Counted from the first letter of the stretch, positions 11,383 to 20,521 are shown. The stretch: 64,000 nucleotides of DNA from Pseudomonas sp. LD120 (GCF_009861525.1 NZ_WVHL01000003.1:930001-994000), one strand, 5' to 3'. The notes: generated by a model not told the origin, from the sequence alone. Numbers and translations: made by a program.

Positions 11383-11640
11383 CCTGCGGGAACAAACATC
11401 TTCGCCACCGAGCCGTGGCTGTTTCAGAGAGTGCTGAAAGATGCTTGGAACTACGCCGACTCGCTGTTCAGCGTGGGCGAAGGCGTCAGCGCCGAAGAGG
11501 CGCTGGTGCATGCGGCGTTGTTGCTCAAATGCGCCGAGGAGGTCTGCGATGCAATCACCCAGCAGGGCAGCGGCATCGAGCGCGGGCTGATCTGCCCGCA
11601 CCCCAACCCACTGCAAAAGCCCAACCGCCCGCACTTTAGT
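11383..11640 (+). pseudogene. Decayed DUF3077-like small protein gene
   Basis: Reading from the stop codon at 11380, the frame gives an in-frame stretch with LFSVGEGVSAEEALVHAALLLKCAEE near 11461-11535. This looks like the core of the small DUF3077 proteins of Pseudomonas. There is no ATG with a ribosome site in front, and after ERGLI the expected family tail is replaced by a proline-rich run, so the gene looks truncated and shifted. The fragment begins right after the repeat-rich gap. The family's function is unknown. The assignment rests on recalled similarity only. Confidence 0.35.
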
Positions 11641-11774
11641 TCTGGTCCGATCCTCCGCCCTTCGGGCCTCGGCTATAAAGCTCGCCACAACCTCACCGCT
11701 GGCGGCGCCCTGAGTTTTGCTCGCCATGCTTGGGTGATTTTCCAGTGTTTTTTCCACTGTTTAACCGTGCTGCC

Positions 11775-12158
11775 ATGACCCGTGCCATCACCCACCGCCC
11801 TCACATTGCCTGGACGCTGTATTTCTGCGTGCTGTTCAACGTGTTCGCCTGCGGCCTGGGTCATGGACAGATGGCGGCGCTGGAATTCACCGGCGTGGCT
11901 GGGCAGTTCTGTCACGCCTTGGGCGAATCGGTATCGACCCTGGATGAGGGCGCCAGCGACAAGACCGGCCCCGGCACCCTGGGGGCTTTTGTCTGTCCCC
12001 TGTGTTCGGCGCTGAGCCTGGGCCTGGGGCTGCTGTTCTGCCTGGCCTGGCTGCTGCTGGGGCGCCATTTGGCGCGGGTCAAGGTTGAGCAGCGCAGCAA
12101 GGCGCCGCCGCGTTATTCCTGGCCGTCACTCAATCCTCGGGCTCCTCCTCTGAGCTGA
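11775..12158 (+). CDS. DUF2946 family membrane protein
   Basis: A 127-residue protein with an N-terminal hydrophobic segment (about 10-30), a middle part with FCHALGES, the motif VCPLCSAL and a second membrane segment (about 78-95), then a basic tail. The CPLC motif after a Cys/His-bearing loop is typical of DUF2946, a family often found beside copper or siderophore receptor genes. The likely start is ATG 11775; an in-frame ATG 45 bases upstream would add a non-hydrophobic extension. It is followed at 120 bases by a TonB-dependent receptor, so a part in metal uptake is a reasonable inference. Confidence 0.7.
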   Translation: MTRAITHRPHIAWTLYFCVLFNVFACGLGHGQMAALEFTGVAGQFCHALGESVSTLDEGASDKTGPGTLGAFVCPLCSALSLGLGLLFCLAWLLLGRHLARVKVEQRSKAPPRYSWPSLNPRAPPLS

Positions 12159-12278
12159 TTTTGTTGCTTAGCGACTGCCCCGGCCGTCGCGTTTTCCTCA
12201 TCTTCCGGCAGTGAGCTTGGCGTTGCGTTGGCGACGGCGGCCGGGCGGTGTTCGATGGTTTTTTCCGAGTCCGAGTCC

Positions 12279-14447
12279 ATGAAATTGTTATATCGCTCTC
12301 CCCATTGTGCGGTGCTGTGCTGCGCCCTGTCGTTCAACGCCCTGGCCGAGGGCACGCTGCAATTACCGCAGATGCGCATCAGCGCCGACGAGCTGCCTCA
12401 ACCCGGTCTGCAACTGGATACCCAGACCACCACCGGCTCGCGCCTGGGCCTGACCCCGCGGGAAACCCCGGCGTCGGTCAATGTGGTCAATCGCCAGCAG
12501 ATCGAACAGCGTGGCGCCGCCAACACCCAGGACATGCTGGCCAGCGTGCCGGGGATGAACGCCGCGGCATCGCCCGGGATGCCGGGTTTTGTCTCCTATC
12601 GCGGTTTCTCCGGAGCGCAAATCACCCAGTTGTTCAACGGCATCAGCGTGCAATACGACGCCATCGCCGCGCGTCCGGTGGACAGTTGGATCTACGATCG
12701 GGTCGAGGCGGTGGGCGGGCCGTCGAGCTTTCTCTATGGCGCCGGCGCGGTGGGCGGTTCGATCAACTACATCAGCAAACTGCCGTCGCGCATCGAGTCG
12801 TTCAATGAAGGGCGGGTCAGCTATGGCTCCTTCGACAGCCGCGAAACCTCCTTTGGTTTCAACCATGCGCTGAACGACGGCGCCGGGCCGCGCCACTACG
12901 CGCGCTTCGATGTCAGCCACACCACCAGCAACGGTTATGTCGACCGCGAGCAGCGCGATGCCTGGACCACGGCGTTTTCCCTGCTGACGGATTTCAACGA
13001 CCAGTTGTCCCACACCCTGGCCTACGAGTACCAGAACGAAAGCGTCGACAGCCCTTATTGGGGCACGCCGGCGCTGAATCCGCTGGGGGGCAAGATGGAG
13101 GTGGACAAGCGCCGGCGTTTCGAGAACTACAACGTCAGCGACGGTCGCTATGAACAGCGGGTGCAGTGGCTGCGCTCGATCATCGACTATCAGGTCGACG
13201 AGCGCACTTCGCTGCGCAATACCCTGTACCACTACAACGCCGACCGCGAATTCCGCAACCTGGAAAACTACGCCTACAACAGTGACAACAGCCAGGTGGT
13301 GCGCTCCGGCATCCTGCTCCAGCGCCACGCCCAGGAGCTTAACGGCAATCGCTTCGAGCTGTTGCATCACAACACGCTGTTCGGCCTCGACAGCCAGTGG
13401 TCGGCGGGACTCGACTACAGCCACAACGTGATGAGCAACTACCCGCGTTCGGTGCCGGGTGCGCTGCCCGGCGTTGATCCGGGTGACTTCGATCCGGGCA
13501 GTTTCTGGGACTTGCCGGGCATGCGGCGCGGCTTCGAGAAGAACCGCCGCAACCAGGTGGACACCTGGGCCCTGTTCGTGGAAAACCGCCTGCAACTGAG
13601 CGATCGCCTGTCTTTGCTCAGTGGCCTGCGCCACGACCAGATCGACCTGCAAGTGACCAACTACCGCGCCGTCACCGAGGCCAACCCGGCGTTCTTCCAG
13701 CGTAAATACCGGCCTACCACCGGGCGCCTGGGACTGGTGTACGAGTTGACCCCGGCGGCCAACGTCTACGTGCAATACAGCACCGCCGCCGACCCGCCGG
13801 CAGGGATCCTGACCACCGCCAGCTATGGGCAGGTGCGCGACTTTGACCTCAGTACCGGCAATCAGTGGGAGATCGGCAGCAAGCTGGATTTCCTCGATGG
13901 CCGTGGTTCGGCGACCCTGGCCGCCTACCGCATCGAGCGCAAGAACCTGTCCACCGCCGACCCGAGCAACCCCGGCAGCAGCCAGCCGGTGGGCCAGCAA
14001 TCGTCCCGCGGTGTTGAGCTGGCCGGTTCGTTGCGGGTCACGCCCCAGCTGTTGGCCGAAGGCAACTTCGCCTATGTCGATGCGCAGTACGACGAGTTCT
14101 ATGAAAACGTCGGCGGGCGCCCGGTGTCGCGCAAGGGCAACAGCCCCACTAACACCCCGGACAAAGTGGCCAACCTGTGGCTGGCCTACGACATCGCCCC
14201 GTCCTGGCAGGTAGGCACCGATGCGCGCTACGTGTCGTCGGTATACGCCAACGCGGCCAACACCCGCTATGCGCCGGCCTACACGATCTTCGGCGCCTTT
14301 GTCGGTTACCAGTTGAATGCCGATACGCGGATCACCGGGCGGGTGCGCAACCTCACCGATCAGGTCTACGCCCGCACCACGGGGCAAACCCAGCTGTACC
14401 TGGGCGCGCCACGGACCTTCGAGCTAACGCTGCAAACGCGTTTTTAA
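12279..14447 (+). CDS. TonB-dependent siderophore/metal receptor
   Basis: The 722-residue outer-membrane protein begins with a signal peptide (MKLLYRSPHCAVLCCALSF, cut after ALA). The plug domain follows with ETPASVNVVNRQQIEQRG, VPGM and the segment GPSSFLYGAGAVGGSINYISK, then a 22-strand barrel region that ends in LTLQTRF with terminal Phe. It should bring a ferric siderophore or similar metal chelate into the periplasm with TonB energy. I saw no Fur box in the 250 bases upstream. The start at 12279 was chosen because it opens the signal peptide; in-frame ATGs at 12228 and 12255 would precede it. Neighbours are DUF2946 upstream and a PepSY reductase-like protein downstream. Confidence 0.92.
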   Translation: MKLLYRSPHCAVLCCALSFNALAEGTLQLPQMRISADELPQPGLQLDTQTTTGSRLGLTPRETPASVNVVNRQQIEQRGAANTQDMLASVPGMNAAASPGMPGFVSYRGFSGAQITQLFNGISVQYDAIAARPVDSWIYDRVEAVGGPSSFLYGAGAVGGSINYISKLPSRIESFNEGRVSYGSFDSRETSFGFNHALNDGAGPRHYARFDVSHTTSNGYVDREQRDAWTTAFSLLTDFNDQLSHTLAYEYQNESVDSPYWGTPALNPLGGKMEVDKRRRFENYNVSDGRYEQRVQWLRSIIDYQVDERTSLRNTLYHYNADREFRNLENYAYNSDNSQVVRSGILLQRHAQELNGNRFELLHHNTLFGLDSQWSAGLDYSHNVMSNYPRSVPGALPGVDPGDFDPGSFWDLPGMRRGFEKNRRNQVDTWALFVENRLQLSDRLSLLSGLRHDQIDLQVTNYRAVTEANPAFFQRKYRPTTGRLGLVYELTPAANVYVQYSTAADPPAGILTTASYGQVRDFDLSTGNQWEIGSKLDFLDGRGSATLAAYRIERKNLSTADPSNPGSSQPVGQQSSRGVELAGSLRVTPQLLAEGNFAYVDAQYDEFYENVGGRPVSRKGNSPTNTPDKVANLWLAYDIAPSWQVGTDARYVSSVYANAANTRYAPAYTIFGAFVGYQLNADTRITGRVRNLTDQVYARTTGQTQLYLGAPRTFELTLQTRF

Positions 14448-14456
14448 CCTGAGCCA

Positions 14457-14480
14457 GCGGGGCGCCTGGCAGCGCCCCGC
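14457..14480. other. 9-bp perfect stem-loop between receptor and PepSY genes
   Basis: GCGGGGCGC, loop CTGGCA, GCGCCCCGC. There is no T run after it, so it is not a classical terminator. In this position it may protect the receptor mRNA 3' end or lower expression of the downstream gene. Confidence 0.5.
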
Positions 14481-14514
14481 GCCTCTGTGAGATGGCTGTT
14501 CTGTGAGAGCTGTG

Positions 14515-15999
14515 ATGAAGCGTTATTTGTACCTCTGGCACCGTTGGCTGGGCATTGTCGCCTGCCTGTTCATGGCCCTGTGGTTTATCTCTGGGGTGGT
14601 GATGCTGTATGTCGGCTACCCCAAGTTGACCCCCGCCGAGCGTCTAGGGCATTTGCCGATGCTGGTCCTGGAGGGAGAGGGCGTGGAGTTGGAGCAGGTG
14701 CTGCACGCCGCCGATCCCGAGCAGGCGCCGTTGAGCATCCGCTTGACCACGGTGGCCGGTGCGCCCCGTTACATCCTCGAATACCCGGGGCCGCGCAAGG
14801 TGGCGATCGAAGCCGATAGTGGCCTGCCGGCGCTGCCCACCGATCGGGTCGAGGCCTTGGCCGCGGCCCGTCAGTTCGCGCCGGGGGCGGCGGTGCGCGA
14901 TCGCGGCGCGGTGCAGGGCGACATGTGGAGCCAATCCCGGGTCCTGGACGCCGACCGGCCTTTGTATCGGGTGGCTACCGCCGATGCCGAGCGCCGCTTG
15001 TTGTATGTCTCTGGCACCACCGGCGAGGTGGTGCGCGATGCCACCGCCACCGAGCGCGGCTGGAACTGGATCGGCGCCTGGCTGCACTGGCTGTACCCGT
15101 TGCGGGGCATTGGCATCGATGGCGCCTGGGGGCCGATCGTCACCTACCTGGCCCTGGCCGCGACCTTGATGGCCATGCTCGGTCTGGCCGTGGGGCTGCT
15201 GCGTTGGCGCTTCACGCGCACCTATCGCAATGGCTCGCGCTCGCCGTACCAGGGTTTTGCCCGCTGGCACCATGTCGGCGGGATGCTGTTTGGCGTGCTG
15301 CTCATCACCTGGATCTTCAGCGGTCTGATGTCGATGAACCCGTGGAAGGTCTTCAGCAGCGCCCAGCCCCTCTCGCTGGCGGCTTATCAGGGCAGTCCGT
15401 TGCAGGCCGCGGCCTTTCCCCTGAGTGCCGGGCAGGCCGTGCAACGCTTTGCCGATGATGGCCTGCAGGCCCGGGAACTGGAGTGGCGGATGATCGGCGG
15501 CAAGGGGTACGTCATCGGCTACGACGGCACCGGGCGCACACGGATTCTGTCCATGGCCGATGGGCAGGTACTGCGCCAGTTCAGCCCGGGGACGTTGCAG
15601 CAGGCGGCCTGGGCCATCCGCCCCGAGCGGCCGATGATCGTCCAGCAACTGGCGGCCTACGATTTTTATTACTACGCCCGCGAGCCCCACAGCATGATGG
15701 GGCATCTGCAGCAGCGCCTGCCGGTGCTGCGGGTGCGCTTCGACGACCCGGCCCGCACCTGGCTGCACCTGGACCTGCACACCGGCGCGGTGGTCAGCCA
15801 ATTGGACCAGCCGCGTCGCGCCTCGCGCTGGCTGTTCGCCCTGTTGCACAGCTGGGACTGGCTGCCGCTGCTGGCCAACCGGCCGTTGTGGGATGCATGG
15901 ATGATCCTGTTCAGCGTCGGTGGTTTGCTGATCAGTGTCAGCGGCGTGGTGCTGGGCTGGCGGCGCCTGGGGCGTTCGTTGAAGCAGGGCAGGGGGTAG
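14515..15999 (+). CDS. PepSY-associated membrane protein, probable siderophore-iron reductase
   Basis: A 494-residue inner-membrane protein with four to five membrane spans: about 8-35, 200-225, 250-280 and a C-terminal pair near 440-475. PepSY-type periplasmic domains lie between them. The histidine-bearing openings LYLWHRWLGI and FARWHHVGGMLFG are typical of PepSY_TM proteins that sit next to TonB-dependent receptors and are thought to reduce the incoming ferric siderophore. The start ATG 14515 has GAGAG seven bases upstream; a GTG at 14503 is possible. It lies 67 bases after the receptor, with a hairpin between, so the two are probably co-transcribed. Confidence 0.85.
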   Translation: MKRYLYLWHRWLGIVACLFMALWFISGVVMLYVGYPKLTPAERLGHLPMLVLEGEGVELEQVLHAADPEQAPLSIRLTTVAGAPRYILEYPGPRKVAIEADSGLPALPTDRVEALAAARQFAPGAAVRDRGAVQGDMWSQSRVLDADRPLYRVATADAERRLLYVSGTTGEVVRDATATERGWNWIGAWLHWLYPLRGIGIDGAWGPIVTYLALAATLMAMLGLAVGLLRWRFTRTYRNGSRSPYQGFARWHHVGGMLFGVLLITWIFSGLMSMNPWKVFSSAQPLSLAAYQGSPLQAAAFPLSAGQAVQRFADDGLQARELEWRMIGGKGYVIGYDGTGRTRILSMADGQVLRQFSPGTLQQAAWAIRPERPMIVQQLAAYDFYYYAREPHSMMGHLQQRLPVLRVRFDDPARTWLHLDLHTGAVVSQLDQPRRASRWLFALLHSWDWLPLLANRPLWDAWMILFSVGGLLISVSGVVLGWRRLGRSLKQGRG

Positions 16000-16178
16000 G
16001 TGTAAGGGGCTGGATCCTGGCTCCAGGTGCTCTCGCTCCAGGGCTCTGGGGCCACCCTGAGCCATGACCCGGATCATGCTTTTGCTTCTCCAAGGGCAAT
16101 TTTACCCACCGGCACCGCCCCCAGCGGTGATAATGCGCGCCAGCCCATTCTCTTCAGCCAACGGAGCCCGTCGCGCCC

Positions 16179-16709
16179 ATGTTCGTCATCACCCCGCAGG
16201 ACCCTGAGAGTTACCGGCGGCAAACCCGTCGCAGCACCTTGATCATCGCGCTGGTGTTCATCGCCCTGGCCATGCTGTTTTCCAGCGCCGCGGTGGCGCT
16301 GTTCGGTCAGCCCGGTGGCGACAACCTGGTGTGGAACGCGGCGGGAGTGTTCACCGGCTTGCTGATCAGCGCGGCGCTGCTGCGCAGTGTGTTCTGGAGC
16401 CAGCCGTGGATGGCCGCGGCGGTGTATGGCTGGCGTCTCAAGCGCAGCCTGATGCGGGTGACCAATGTCATGCATCAGGTCACTGCCGGGGTCGCGGCGG
16501 GCGATCCGGCGGCGCTCAAGCTGCTGCGTTTCTATCATCTGGGGTTGATCCAGATGCATCAGTTGGACGCCAACTCCAGCGCCCACGGGCAGATGCTCGG
16601 TGAGGTGGAGCGGCATCTGGCGCTGCTGGCCGAGCAGGGCATCGATCCGCAGCAGGAGCGTCTGGAGGCGCAGTGGCTGGAGGCGGTCAAGGCCTATCAG
16701 CCTCGCTGA
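16179..16709 (+). CDS. DUF3087 family membrane protein
   Basis: A 176-residue protein with two membrane segments (about 23-45 and 55-77) and a cytoplasmic, helical C-terminal part containing LKLLRFYHLGLIQMHQLD. This pattern and the N-terminus FVITPQDPESYRRQ fit DUF3087, a gammaproteobacterial family of unknown function. It is alone on its strand, and its last 23 bases overlap the end of the convergent patatin gene. Confidence 0.75.
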   Translation: MFVITPQDPESYRRQTRRSTLIIALVFIALAMLFSSAAVALFGQPGGDNLVWNAAGVFTGLLISAALLRSVFWSQPWMAAAVYGWRLKRSLMRVTNVMHQVTAGVAAGDPAALKLLRFYHLGLIQMHQLDANSSAHGQMLGEVERHLALLAEQGIDPQQERLEAQWLEAVKAYQPR

Positions 16710-19407
16710 GGTCTAGCGGCTGATCCGGCCTGCGGTGCTTCGGCGCGCCGGTTTGCTCAAGGTAGCGCCACAAGGCATCGGCTATTTCGCTGGCGTGTCC
16801 TGGCTGGCCAAACAGCTTCTGGCCGATGTTCAGCCCCAGTTGCCGGTAGCTTTCAAACTGCGCTTCGTCGAAGAACTGGTCCACCGTGCTCTGGTTGGGA
16901 AAGTCCGGATGGGTCTGGGCGTAGTTGACTACGTCGGGCGTCAGCCCGGCAATCAGCCGCGGTTTGAGCACCAGGATCCGGCAATGGGGCTTGGCCGCAA
17001 GATCTGTCTGGGCACCACTGGTGTGGGCGTAGACGTTGAGCAGCAGGGCGCACTTGTGGCTGTCGGTGCTCACGGGCTGCCGGAACTCCTCAAGGCTGGC
17101 GAACACCGCCTTGAGTTGCGGGTGCGCCAATACTCCCGGATCTTCGCGGATTTCCAGGGCTTGGTCGATACGCGCCAGGCGGATCAGGTTGGCCAGGTCG
17201 CCGAACTGATAATCCGGATCGCAGCCACAGTCGCAGGTGACGATCAGTTCCACATGGCGCCCGGTGCGCAGCAGTTCGTAGGTCGCGGTGTTGTCAAAGT
17301 GCCCGCCATCGGACAGGTACTGGTAGTCGCGTCGGTAGCCATGAAAGCGTGCGGTGAACTCGTAGAACAGGTAGGCCTGGTTGCTGAAGTAGGTCCAGGG
17401 CTTCAGGTCTCGTGGCCGCCACTGTGATTGACCCGGGTCGAGGAAGCGGCTGGGCCACCAGATGCCCAGCCGCACATTGGCCAACCCCAGGATCAATGAC
17501 ATGCCCAGGCTGGTGGCCCGGCCCAGACCGGTGCTGAAGGCGGCGCCGGACACGCCGATCCACTGGCCCAGGCTCAGTGGCTGCATGATCTCCGAGGCCA
17601 GGGCCTGGCTCAGGTCGCGGCAATAAGGCTTGCCATCCAGGGTGTAGCGCTCGGCCGGGTTGTCATGGCCGACGGGCTCGCCGCCCAGGGTTGGGGCCCA
17701 GTTCGGTGCGATGCACAGCGGCTGGCCTTTGCGGTCGCGCTGCACCAGTTGCTCGGCGGGGTCCACGGTCAGGTTCATGGTGACGTTGATCAGGTGCACC
17801 GGCCCTGCGCTAGGAACGGCGTAGTACTGCTGCAGCGACAGGTCGTCACTGGGCATCGGTTCGGCCACGCTGAGGTAGGTACGGCGCTGTTGCGGTGGGC
17901 CATTGAAGCGTCGGCCGTTGGAGGCGCCAAGGTAGGCGCGGATCAGCCGTGCGCTGTAGAAGGTCTGCAGCGACGAGGTGTTGAGGAAGCCGATGAAGCG
18001 TCCGCTGACGCAGACCAGCACAGCGGCCAGCAAGCTCAAGGCGAGCAGGCGCCAGGCGGTCGTGGTGTCGTTCGGCAGGGGGCCGCCATCATGGGCGATC
18101 CATTGCACCAGCAGCGCCCAGCACAGACATAACAGGGTCAGCAGCAGGCTTCCGGCGATCAGCGCCAGCACATCCAGGGGCAGTGTGCGCATCCAGCCGG
18201 GCAGGTTTTTTTCATCCTTGAGCAGCACCAGGCGGCGGATCAGCCACACCAACAGTCCCAGTAGTAGCGGGGTGCACAGGGCCTGGTAACTGAGCAGGTA
18301 GTCATATAGCGCTTCGGCGCCGGTCACCAGCAGGGCGAGGAAACCCAGGGTTATCACGGCCACTATGGCGTGACCCAGAGCGCGGGTGATCTGCACCCGG
18401 TAGTTGCGCACGCAGTTGTTGCAGCGGGGGTCTTTGCTCGGGTCGCGCTGGCGGGCCAGCTTGCGCACCAGTTGCCAGCTGATCAGCAAGGCGCTGCTGC
18501 CGACCAGGGCGGCAGCCAGGGTCAGGGTGCCCACTGCTTGCCATTGGGCCATGCGGTATGCAAAGGCTCCGCCAATCCACAAGCCGCCGACAATCGCCAG
18601 CAGGCTGCGGAACGCAGCATTGCTGAGGGTCGGCGGCTGATCCAGATCGCCCTGGGGGATCACCAGCCAGTACGCCACGGCGCAGGGCAGGGCGAACAAC
18701 AGGGCGGCCATCAATGGCCAGATCAGTAAGCTGGCATCGCTCAGCACCTGGAACAGGGTCAGCAGGCTCAGCAGCAGAAGAATTGGCAGACCGATCATGG
18801 CGTGCAGCGACAGCCAGTTACGCCAGGTCATGGCCAGGGCGTACAGCATGTCACCGGAGCCGGTGGGGGTCAGATAGCGGCCGTTTTCCCGCAGCCAGGC
18901 AGTGGGGCCCTGGCCCACGGGCTGCTCACGGTAGTCGACGCCGGTGCTGATACGTCCCGGAGGTTCGAAGCGCAACGTTTGGTAGGCCTCACGGGCGGCC
19001 TGCGCCACCGTGTCATGAGGGGCTTGGTCCCGCAGGCGCCCGGGGAGGAACAGGCTGGAGAAGAAGCTGCCGATGTAGCCGCCGCCACTGACAGTGGACA
19101 GGTAGTCGACGCGCGACAGCAGGCTGTTTTCCGCAGCCGCAGCCGCAGCCGCAGCCGCAGCCGCAGCCGCAGCCGCAGCCGCAGCGGGTTGCGCTGGCTC
19201 GTCCGGCAATGTCGGCGCCGGTGCCCGGGCCATGGCCTGTAAAACGCCGAGGCAGAAGGTCGCGCTGCGGATGCCGCCGCCAGAAAGTGCCAACCCCCAG
19301 TTGGCTCGGTTGAGAAGGGGGTGGCCGGGGGCTTCCTGGTGCAGGCTCAGGCGTCTGAAGCGGATGCGTTGTTGCTCGATCGAGTACGGGGTCGAGTCGG
19401 TTGTCAT
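16687..19407 (-). CDS. Patatin-like phospholipase with central membrane region and polyalanine tract
   Basis: The 906-residue protein starts with the patatin oxyanion loop (LALSGGGIRSATFCLG, about 38-53). A run of about 18 alanines follows, then the nucleophile region YLSTVSGGGYIGSFF. The usual GxSxG is TVSGG here, a variant seen in large membrane patatins. About seven membrane segments occupy 195-470, and the catalytic Asp is in YLSDGGHFDN, about residue 700. Two Cys clusters (CNNC near 335 and CDCGCD near 725) could bind metal. It should hydrolyse lipid acyl esters at the inner membrane. ATG 19407 has AAGGAAGG upstream. Its 3' end overlaps the convergent DUF3087 gene by 23 bases. Confidence 0.83.
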   Translation of the reverse strand: MTTDSTPYSIEQQRIRFRRLSLHQEAPGHPLLNRANWGLALSGGGIRSATFCLGVLQAMARAPAPTLPDEPAQPAAAAAAAAAAAAAAAAAAENSLLSRVDYLSTVSGGGYIGSFFSSLFLPGRLRDQAPHDTVAQAAREAYQTLRFEPPGRISTGVDYREQPVGQGPTAWLRENGRYLTPTGSGDMLYALAMTWRNWLSLHAMIGLPILLLLSLLTLFQVLSDASLLIWPLMAALLFALPCAVAYWLVIPQGDLDQPPTLSNAAFRSLLAIVGGLWIGGAFAYRMAQWQAVGTLTLAAALVGSSALLISWQLVRKLARQRDPSKDPRCNNCVRNYRVQITRALGHAIVAVITLGFLALLVTGAEALYDYLLSYQALCTPLLLGLLVWLIRRLVLLKDEKNLPGWMRTLPLDVLALIAGSLLLTLLCLCWALLVQWIAHDGGPLPNDTTTAWRLLALSLLAAVLVCVSGRFIGFLNTSSLQTFYSARLIRAYLGASNGRRFNGPPQQRRTYLSVAEPMPSDDLSLQQYYAVPSAGPVHLINVTMNLTVDPAEQLVQRDRKGQPLCIAPNWAPTLGGEPVGHDNPAERYTLDGKPYCRDLSQALASEIMQPLSLGQWIGVSGAAFSTGLGRATSLGMSLILGLANVRLGIWWPSRFLDPGQSQWRPRDLKPWTYFSNQAYLFYEFTARFHGYRRDYQYLSDGGHFDNTATYELLRTGRHVELIVTCDCGCDPDYQFGDLANLIRLARIDQALEIREDPGVLAHPQLKAVFASLEEFRQPVSTDSHKCALLLNVYAHTSGAQTDLAAKPHCRILVLKPRLIAGLTPDVVNYAQTHPDFPNQSTVDQFFDEAQFESYRQLGLNIGQKLFGQPGHASEIADALWRYLEQTGAPKHRRPDQPLDLSEADRP
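19131..19184. repeat. Hexanucleotide tandem repeat, nine copies of CCGCAG
   Basis: Nine perfect CCGCAG units (54 bases) lie inside the patatin gene and encode alternating GCT/GCG alanine codons. As the unit is six bases, slippage changes the alanine number by two without breaking the frame. Confidence 0.95.
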
Positions 19408-19722
19408 GGGCCTTCCTTGGAATCGAGGGCGGGGCAGGGCCAGGGCGCCCCGACCAGCGCTCAGCAGAATACCGGATGCCGTGGCTCTGGTGTGCAGTGG
19501 GCCGGCTCGCGGCTTGATTGCCGGTGTTGCGAGCCTCGGCGCGGGAATGCCTTTGTCGGCGTGCGGTGCGGGCAGGCAATGGGTGCGCTGGATAGGTCTG
19601 GCGCCTGAACAATACGACCCTGGTTATAACGTTAGATTTTATTCATATAAATGGTCATAAGCTTTAGCCGCTATGCTGCCGCCAGTTTTTCACCTGGCCG
19701 TGTGATGTGTAGGGCTTTATTG
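19408..19722. other. 315-base gap between divergent patatin and TauE/SafE genes
   Basis: No gene is visible. The left part is GC-rich patatin leader. The right part, 19621-19665, is a sharp AT-rich patch (GTTATAACGTTAG, ATTTTATTCATATAAATGG, then TCATAAG) just upstream of the sulfite-exporter gene. It likely holds that gene's promoter and perhaps a CysB-type site, but no consensus can be proved by eye. Confidence 0.4.
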
Positions 19723-20505
19723 ATGGATGTGGGTAACTTCGGTTTTGTAATCGCAGGCTTGGTGGTCGGATTTATCGTCGGCATGACCGGCGTGGGTGGC
19801 GGTTCGCTGATGACCCCGATCCTGCTCTGGTTCGGGATCAATCCGGCCACCGCCGTGGGCACTGATCTGTTGTACGCCGCCATTACCAAGTCCGGCGGGG
19901 TGCTGGTGCATCAGAAGAACCGCAACATCGATTGGCGCATCACCGGCTGGCTGACCCTGGGCAGCGTACCGGCCGTGGCGGTGGCCCTGTGGTTTCTGAG
20001 CAACCTCGACACCGATTCCCAGGCCCTGAACACTGTGATCAAGCAGGCCCTGGGCTTCGTTCTGCTGCTCACGGCGCTGGCCATTGTCTTCAAGAAGAAG
20101 CTCATGGCCTTTGCCCAGCGGCATGGCGGTGATTACCAATTGAGTCCCACGGGCCTCAACGGTCTGACCGTGGTCACCGGGGTCATTCTGGGCACCATGG
20201 TTGCCCTGACGTCCATCGGCGCTGGCGCCCTGGGCACCGTGGCGCTGTTTATTCTCTATCCGTTTCTGGCCACCAAGCGTCTGGTCGGGACCGAGATTGC
20301 CCATGCCGTGCCCCTGACCCTGGTGGCCGGCCTGGGCCACGCCAGCATGGGCAACATGGACTGGCACCTGCTGGGTTTCCTGTTGATGGGGTCGCTGCCG
20401 GGAATCTGGATCGGCAGCCACATGACCGGGCGGGTGTCCGATGAAATCCTCCGGCCGTGCCTGGCGGTCATGCTGTTCTCCATCGGCTACAAGCTGGCCT
20501 TCTGA
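19723..20505 (+). CDS. TauE/SafE family sulfite/organic anion exporter
   Basis: A 260-residue inner-membrane protein with about eight spans. The N-terminal motif GFIVGMTGVGGGSLMTP and the second-half ALTSIGAGALGTVAL are the two repeats typical of TauE/SafE permeases, which export sulfite, sulfoacetate or related anions. The start at 19723 (MDVGNFGFVI) puts the first membrane helix at the N-terminus; upstream in-frame ATGs would add a non-family leader. It is transcribed alone, with an AT-rich upstream patch that may carry sulfur control. Substrate is uncertain. Confidence 0.88.
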   Translation: MDVGNFGFVIAGLVVGFIVGMTGVGGGSLMTPILLWFGINPATAVGTDLLYAAITKSGGVLVHQKNRNIDWRITGWLTLGSVPAVAVALWFLSNLDTDSQALNTVIKQALGFVLLLTALAIVFKKKLMAFAQRHGGDYQLSPTGLNGLTVVTGVILGTMVALTSIGAGALGTVALFILYPFLATKRLVGTEIAHAVPLTLVAGLGHASMGNMDWHLLGFLLMGSLPGIWIGSHMTGRVSDEILRPCLAVMLFSIGYKLAF

Positions 20506-20521
20506 AATTGGCCGCGGCGCT

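Noticed and set aside
11640..12278. Fur box upstream of the TonB receptor or DUF2946 gene
   Set aside because: No stretch resembles the 19-bp Fur consensus by eye; absence is not proof.
12363..14387. 674-codon minus-strand frame opposite the TonB receptor
   Set aside because: Shadow frame; the plus strand has a signal peptide, plug and barrel.
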